Below the pieces are notes generated by a model. That model saw only the letters and a list, made by a program, of their open reading frames with translations. It ran no database searches and had not been told where the DNA came from. From assembly GCF_022601715.1 (NCBI RefSeq), contig NZ_JAKVIM010000017.1, positions 22,222-86,221 on the forward strand: DNA of 64,000 nt, written 5' to 3'. A program made the position numbers and the translations under genes. Of the stretch, positions 60,984-64,000 are shown one piece after another (the stretch's first letter is position 1; each line of letters opens with the position of its first letter). Origin of the DNA: Acinetobacter zhairuonensis (GTDB lineage: Bacteria; Pseudomonadota; Gammaproteobacteria; Pseudomonadales; Moraxellaceae).

Positions 60984-61655
60984 ATGAATATTGCACAATT
61001 AGATCGCCGTGAATTAATGCTCTTTGATTTGGATGGAACTTTGGTCGACTCTGCGACTGATTTATATCGTGCAATGAATATGAGTCTAAATGTGCTACAG
61101 CTACCACTGGTCACGGAACAGCAAGTCCGCGTTTGGGTGGGTAAGGGTACTTCAATTTTCTGCCACAGTACTTTGGAATATCTCACAGGCGAAGTTGATC
61201 CTGCACAGCACAAACAACTGCTGGATACCTTTTTGCAGATTTACAATGCAGAGCCTTGTGTCGAAACACGCCCATTCCATGGCATTCTGGAGTTTCTGGA
61301 ATGGGGTTTGCAACAGAACAAGAAAATGATTTGTGTGACCAATAAGCCTGAGCTACCTGCACGTATGATTGTTGAAACACTGGGCATGTCCAAATACTTT
61401 GTCGATGTAATCGGTGGTGATCGTTTCGAAGAGCGTAAGCCACATCCTCGTCAATTGCTGCATTGTGTGGACGAGTATCAGGTTGAAAAATCTCAGACCC
61501 TGATGTTTGGTGATTCGAGTAATGATGTTGAGGCAGCACGACGTGCGGGTATTGATTGTATTGTCGTAAGCTATGGTTATAATCATGGTGAAGATATACA
61601 GGATTGCCAACCACAACTTGTGGTGGATGATTTAAGAGAATTAATCAAAGCATAA
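60984..61655 (+). CDS. gph: phosphoglycolate phosphatase-like HAD hydrolase
   Basis: 223 residues from ATG 60984; the frame from 60939 runs through the terminator and is rejected. HAD motifs: LFDLDGTLVDSA (about 13-24), CVTNKPELPA, and KPHPRQLLHC with MFGDSSNDVEAARRAG. It removes phosphate from 2-phosphoglycolate. Gene order gph-trpE matches many gammaproteobacteria, as also seen with gph-trpE in Pseudomonas. Confidence 0.91.
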   Translation: MNIAQLDRRELMLFDLDGTLVDSATDLYRAMNMSLNVLQLPLVTEQQVRVWVGKGTSIFCHSTLEYLTGEVDPAQHKQLLDTFLQIYNAEPCVETRPFHGILEFLEWGLQQNKKMICVTNKPELPARMIVETLGMSKYFVDVIGGDRFEERKPHPRQLLHCVDEYQVEKSQTLMFGDSSNDVEAARRAGIDCIVVSYGYNHGEDIQDCQPQLVVDDLRELIKA

Positions 61656-61679
61656 TTTGTAGATAAGGAATAAAGACAC

Positions 61680-61721
61680 ATGAGTCGTTGTAAAGCATTT
61701 CGATGGCGTCGCTCAGTCTGA
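61680..61721 (+). CDS. possible trpE leader peptide
   Basis: A 13-codon frame, MSRCKAFRWRRSV, with AAGGA about 11 nt upstream, lies 50 bp before trpE. It has one Trp codon between Arg codons. I find no convincing terminator/antiterminator pair after it, so attenuation is not supported by structure alone. It may be a real leader or chance. Confidence 0.35.
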   Translation: MSRCKAFRWRRSV

Positions 61722-61770
61722 TGTAACGAAAAATTGAATTGACCCTACTCGAAAATTTAAAGAGAACCTC

Positions 61771-63264
61771 ATGACGACTCAAGTGCAATACGAACAATTA
61801 AAAGCGCAAGGCTACAATCTGATTCCAGTGTACCGCCAGCGTTTGGCTGATACCGAAACTCCATTATCTGTTTTTGCCCGTTTAAAGGGTCATAAGCAAG
61901 CCTACTTATTTGAGTCGGTTGAGGGTGGTGAAAACTGGGCACGCTATTCCATTATCGGTTTGGGTGAATCCACCGTGTTTTCCTGTAATGCGGGTCAACT
62001 CACCATTAAACATGTCGATGGTTCACATGAAAAGCAAGCCTGTACCGATCCTTTCGAATACATTCGTGATTTTCTATCGCAATTTAAAGTGCCTACACAA
62101 GCAGATTTACCTGCTTTACCAAACTTTACGGGCGGTTTAGTAGGTTATTTTGGCTATGACGCCGTCCGTTATATTGAACCACGTCTCAACAATGTACCTG
62201 AAGCCGATCCAGTTGGGTTGCCTGATATCTGGATGATGCTGTCTAAAACCGTCATTGTGTTTGATAACTTAAAAGACACCTTGTTTTTGATTGTGCATGC
62301 CGATGTGAATGATCCAGAAGCTTATTTTAAAGCGCAAACTCAGCTCGATATATTAGAAAGGTTGCTAGCAACCCCTGTGAGTTTGCAGGCGAAGAAACAT
62401 ACAGCACCGCATTTTGAATCGTTAACTGGCAAAGAAAAGTTCTTAGAGTCAATTGAAACGGTCAAAGAATATATCCGTGCGGGGGATGTGATGCAGGTGG
62501 TGCCTGGGCATCGTATGGTTTCAGATTTTGATGGTGAAGCGTTACAGGTTTATCGTGCTTTACGTCACTTAAATCCATCGCCATATTTGTTCTTGGTGCA
62601 AGGACAGACGCTAGAAGATCAGAAGCCGTTCCATATTGTTGGTTCATCACCAGAAATTTTATCGCGTTTGGAGAATGGCGTGGCTACAGTGCGTCCTTTA
62701 GCAGGCACACGTCCACGTGGGAAGACCAAAGAAGAAGATTTGGCTTTAGAAAAAGATTTACTTTCCGATGAAAAAGAAATCGCAGAGCATTTAATGCTGA
62801 TTGATTTGGGGCGTAATGATGTTGGTCGCGTGTCAAAAATTGGTAAAGTGCAGGTGACTGATCAAATGGTGATCGAACGTTATTCACATGTAATGCATAT
62901 CGTCTCCAATGTGCAAGGCGTAGTGCGTGATGATGTTGATGCATTGGATGTTTTTAAAGCAACTTTCCCTGCTGGAACACTTTCTGGTGCGCCAAAAATC
63001 CGTGCCATGGAAATTATTGACGAAGTTGAGCCAGTAAAACGTGGAATTTTTGGTGGAGCTGTTGGTTATTTAGGCTGGCACGGTGAAATGGACATGTCGA
63101 TTGCGATTCGCACCTGTGTAATTCGTGAAAATAAGGTCTTTGTTCAGGCTGGAGCAGGGCTTGTTGCGGACTCAAATCCTGAATCTGAGTGGAATGAAAC
63201 CCAAATAAAAGCTCGCGCAGTGATCAAAGCGGTTGAATTATCATCAAATGGATTGATTTTATAA
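61771..63264 (+). CDS. trpE: anthranilate synthase component I
   Basis: 497 residues. N-terminal feedback-binding domain with LFESVEGGENWARYSIIG, then the chorismate-binding core: RPLAGTRPRGKTKEEDL, DLGRNDVGRV, and PAGTLSGAPKIRAMEIIDE, with GGAVGYLGWHGEMDMSIAIRT. It converts chorismate and glutamine-derived ammonia to anthranilate with TrpG, which is not in the window. It is followed directly by the tRNA cluster promoter. Confidence 0.96.
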   Translation: MTTQVQYEQLKAQGYNLIPVYRQRLADTETPLSVFARLKGHKQAYLFESVEGGENWARYSIIGLGESTVFSCNAGQLTIKHVDGSHEKQACTDPFEYIRDFLSQFKVPTQADLPALPNFTGGLVGYFGYDAVRYIEPRLNNVPEADPVGLPDIWMMLSKTVIVFDNLKDTLFLIVHADVNDPEAYFKAQTQLDILERLLATPVSLQAKKHTAPHFESLTGKEKFLESIETVKEYIRAGDVMQVVPGHRMVSDFDGEALQVYRALRHLNPSPYLFLVQGQTLEDQKPFHIVGSSPEILSRLENGVATVRPLAGTRPRGKTKEEDLALEKDLLSDEKEIAEHLMLIDLGRNDVGRVSKIGKVQVTDQMVIERYSHVMHIVSNVQGVVRDDVDALDVFKATFPAGTLSGAPKIRAMEIIDEVEPVKRGIFGGAVGYLGWHGEMDMSIAIRTCVIRENKVFVQAGAGLVADSNPESEWNETQIKARAVIKAVELSSNGLIL

Positions 63265-63293
63265 GTTTTTCGCAATTTTTTTGAAAAAAACAC

Positions 63294-63321
63294 TTGCAAG
63301 GATTCTAAGTTTTGCTAAACT
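63294..63321 (+). promoter_or_regulatory. promoter of the tRNA-tuf operon
   Basis: TTGCAA (63294-63299), 16 bp, TAAACT (63316-63321), then a GC-containing stretch TGCACACCG around the likely start. This discriminator type is expected of stringently controlled stable-RNA promoters. Confidence 0.55.
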
Positions 63322-63363
63322 GCACACCGTTCCGATACGAAACGTACGAAACACTAAGAAAGA

Positions 63364-63439
<76 letters not shown>

Positions 63440-63493
63440 TCTTAAAGGTGTGTAGTAGTGAAGTGAAGAGCAACACTGAAATAAGTGTGAAAT

Positions 63494-63577
63494 GGTGAGA
63501 TTCCCGAGCGGTCAAAGGGGGCGGACTGTAACTCCGCTACGAAAGTTTCGAAGGTTCGAATCCTTCTCTCACCACCA
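63494..63577 (+). tRNA. tRNA-Tyr (anticodon GTA)
   Basis: 84 nt with the long variable arm of class II. Acceptor GGTGAGA/TCTCACC, anticodon arm GCGGA-CTGTAAC-TCCGC with anticodon GTA, and CCA encoded. Confidence 0.96.
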
Positions 63578-63613
63578 TTAACTTCGATTGAAGTGGTATA
63601 TTACCAACATTAA

Positions 63614-63689
63614 GCGGGAGTAGCTCAGTTGGTAGAGCGGTAGCCTTCCAAGCTACATGTCGCGAGTTCGACCCTCGTCTCCCGCTCCA
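63614..63689 (+). tRNA. tRNA-Gly (anticodon TCC)
   Basis: 76 nt with encoded CCA. Acceptor GCGGGAG/CTCCCGC, anticodon arm GTAGC-CTTCCAA-GCTAC with anticodon TCC. Confidence 0.96.
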
Positions 63690-63701
63690 TCGAAGAAGAT
63701 T

Positions 63702-63776
<75 letters not shown>

Positions 63777-63810
63777 GATACAGTTTAGTAGATATTCTAC
63801 AAAGATTTTA

Positions 63811-63838
63811 AAAAGCAGGCTTATTAGTCTGCTTTTCA
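63811..63838 (+). terminator. hairpin between the tRNA cluster and tuf
   Basis: AAAAGCAGGC with GTCTGCTTTT around TTATTA (one G-T pair). The T-run is only the four T residues of the stem, so it may be a partial terminator or a processing site before tuf. Confidence 0.5.
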
Positions 63839-63923
63839 AGTATTGGGTGTCTGCTTTTTTAGGCGATATGTCGATGCTGAGCTTTTCTCAGAAGTGTGTT
63901 CGACGTAAACGAGGAATATAAAC

Positions 63924-64000
63924 ATGGCTAAGGCTAAGTTTGAACGTAATAAGCCACACGTAAACGTGGGCACAATCGGTCACGTTGACCATGGTAAAAC
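63924..64000 (+). CDS. tuf: elongation factor Tu, N-terminal fragment
   Basis: The first 25 codons before the right edge. [19 protein letters not shown] continues into the GTP-binding loop GHVDHGKT. GAGGAA lies 9 nt before the ATG. EF-Tu carries aminoacyl-tRNA to the ribosome. The gene continues beyond the window; the tRNA linkage suggests the tufB-type copy. Confidence 0.96.

Overview
The window is a stretch of Acinetobacter-type chromosome (Gammaproteobacteria, Moraxellaceae). The evidence is the protein sequences (ParC, FadD, ComM, H-NS, PbpG, XerD and GspD all read as Acinetobacter-like), the moderate AT richness, and the gene order. Familiar blocks include ubiK-comM, nrdR-ribD-methylase-ribE, pilS-pilR-gacA-pbpG, xerD-dsbC-hom-thrC, argH-algZ-algR-hemCDXY, gspN-gspC-gspD, and the tRNA Thr-Tyr-Gly-Thr cluster ahead of tuf. 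I see no insertion sequence, prophage, CRISPR array or resistance island. The species cannot be named from the sequence alone. Almost everything is core genome, densely packed and intact; the only genes cut are parC at the left edge and tuf at the right edge.

Layout. 1-3.9 kb: end of parC, fadD, two small membrane proteins, ppa. 3.9-11 kb: an OprD-type porin, a 1.1 kb gene-poor region, a TorF-family porin with a sigma-54 promoter, comM and ubiK, then glnK-amtB with its own sigma-54 promoter. 11-14.7 kb: nrdR and a riboflavin operon holding an orphan adenine methyltransferase. 14.7-23.4 kb: dedA, two uncharacterised proteins, holC-pepA, divergent lptF-lptG, gpmI and a C-terminal processing protease. 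23.4-28.4 kb: pilR, pilS, gacA (minus strand) and pbpG. 28.5-33 kb: thrC, hom, a lipoprotein form of DsbC, xerD. 33-38.3 kb: the feo iron-uptake operon behind a good Fur box, murD and ftsW. 38.4-43.7 kb: gluQ, dksA, cpdA, nudF and thiC with a TPP riboswitch. 43.8-49.4 kb: an unknown lipoprotein, a TolC-family protein, phoU, a probable small RNA, yggX and argH. 49.4-55.6 kb: algZ/algR-like regulators, hemC, hemD, hemX, hemY and a thioesterase. 55.8-61.7 kb: H-NS, type II secretion gspN-C-D, a tail-anchored FHA protein and gph. 61.7-64 kb: trpE, four tRNAs and the start of tuf.

The most interesting regulatory reading joins three places. The TorF porin and glnK-amtB both have sigma-54 promoters, and both upstream regions share an identical 14-bp element. 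Both the porin and amtB also have an unusually G-rich ribosome-binding site (GGGGG). At 47389-47479 on the minus strand there is what looks like a roughly 90-nt small RNA (perfect -10, 5' hairpin, strong terminator). It carries two CCCCC motifs complementary over 8 nt to those ribosome-binding sites. A nitrogen-responsive porin/transporter set with a shared post-transcriptional brake is a testable hypothesis, not a demonstrated fact.

Start sites were moved inward from the longest open frame where a Shine-Dalgarno sequence, an operon overlap or the family's usual N-terminus supports it; this is stated in each entry. All functional assignments come from recognising sequence families by eye; no database search was run.
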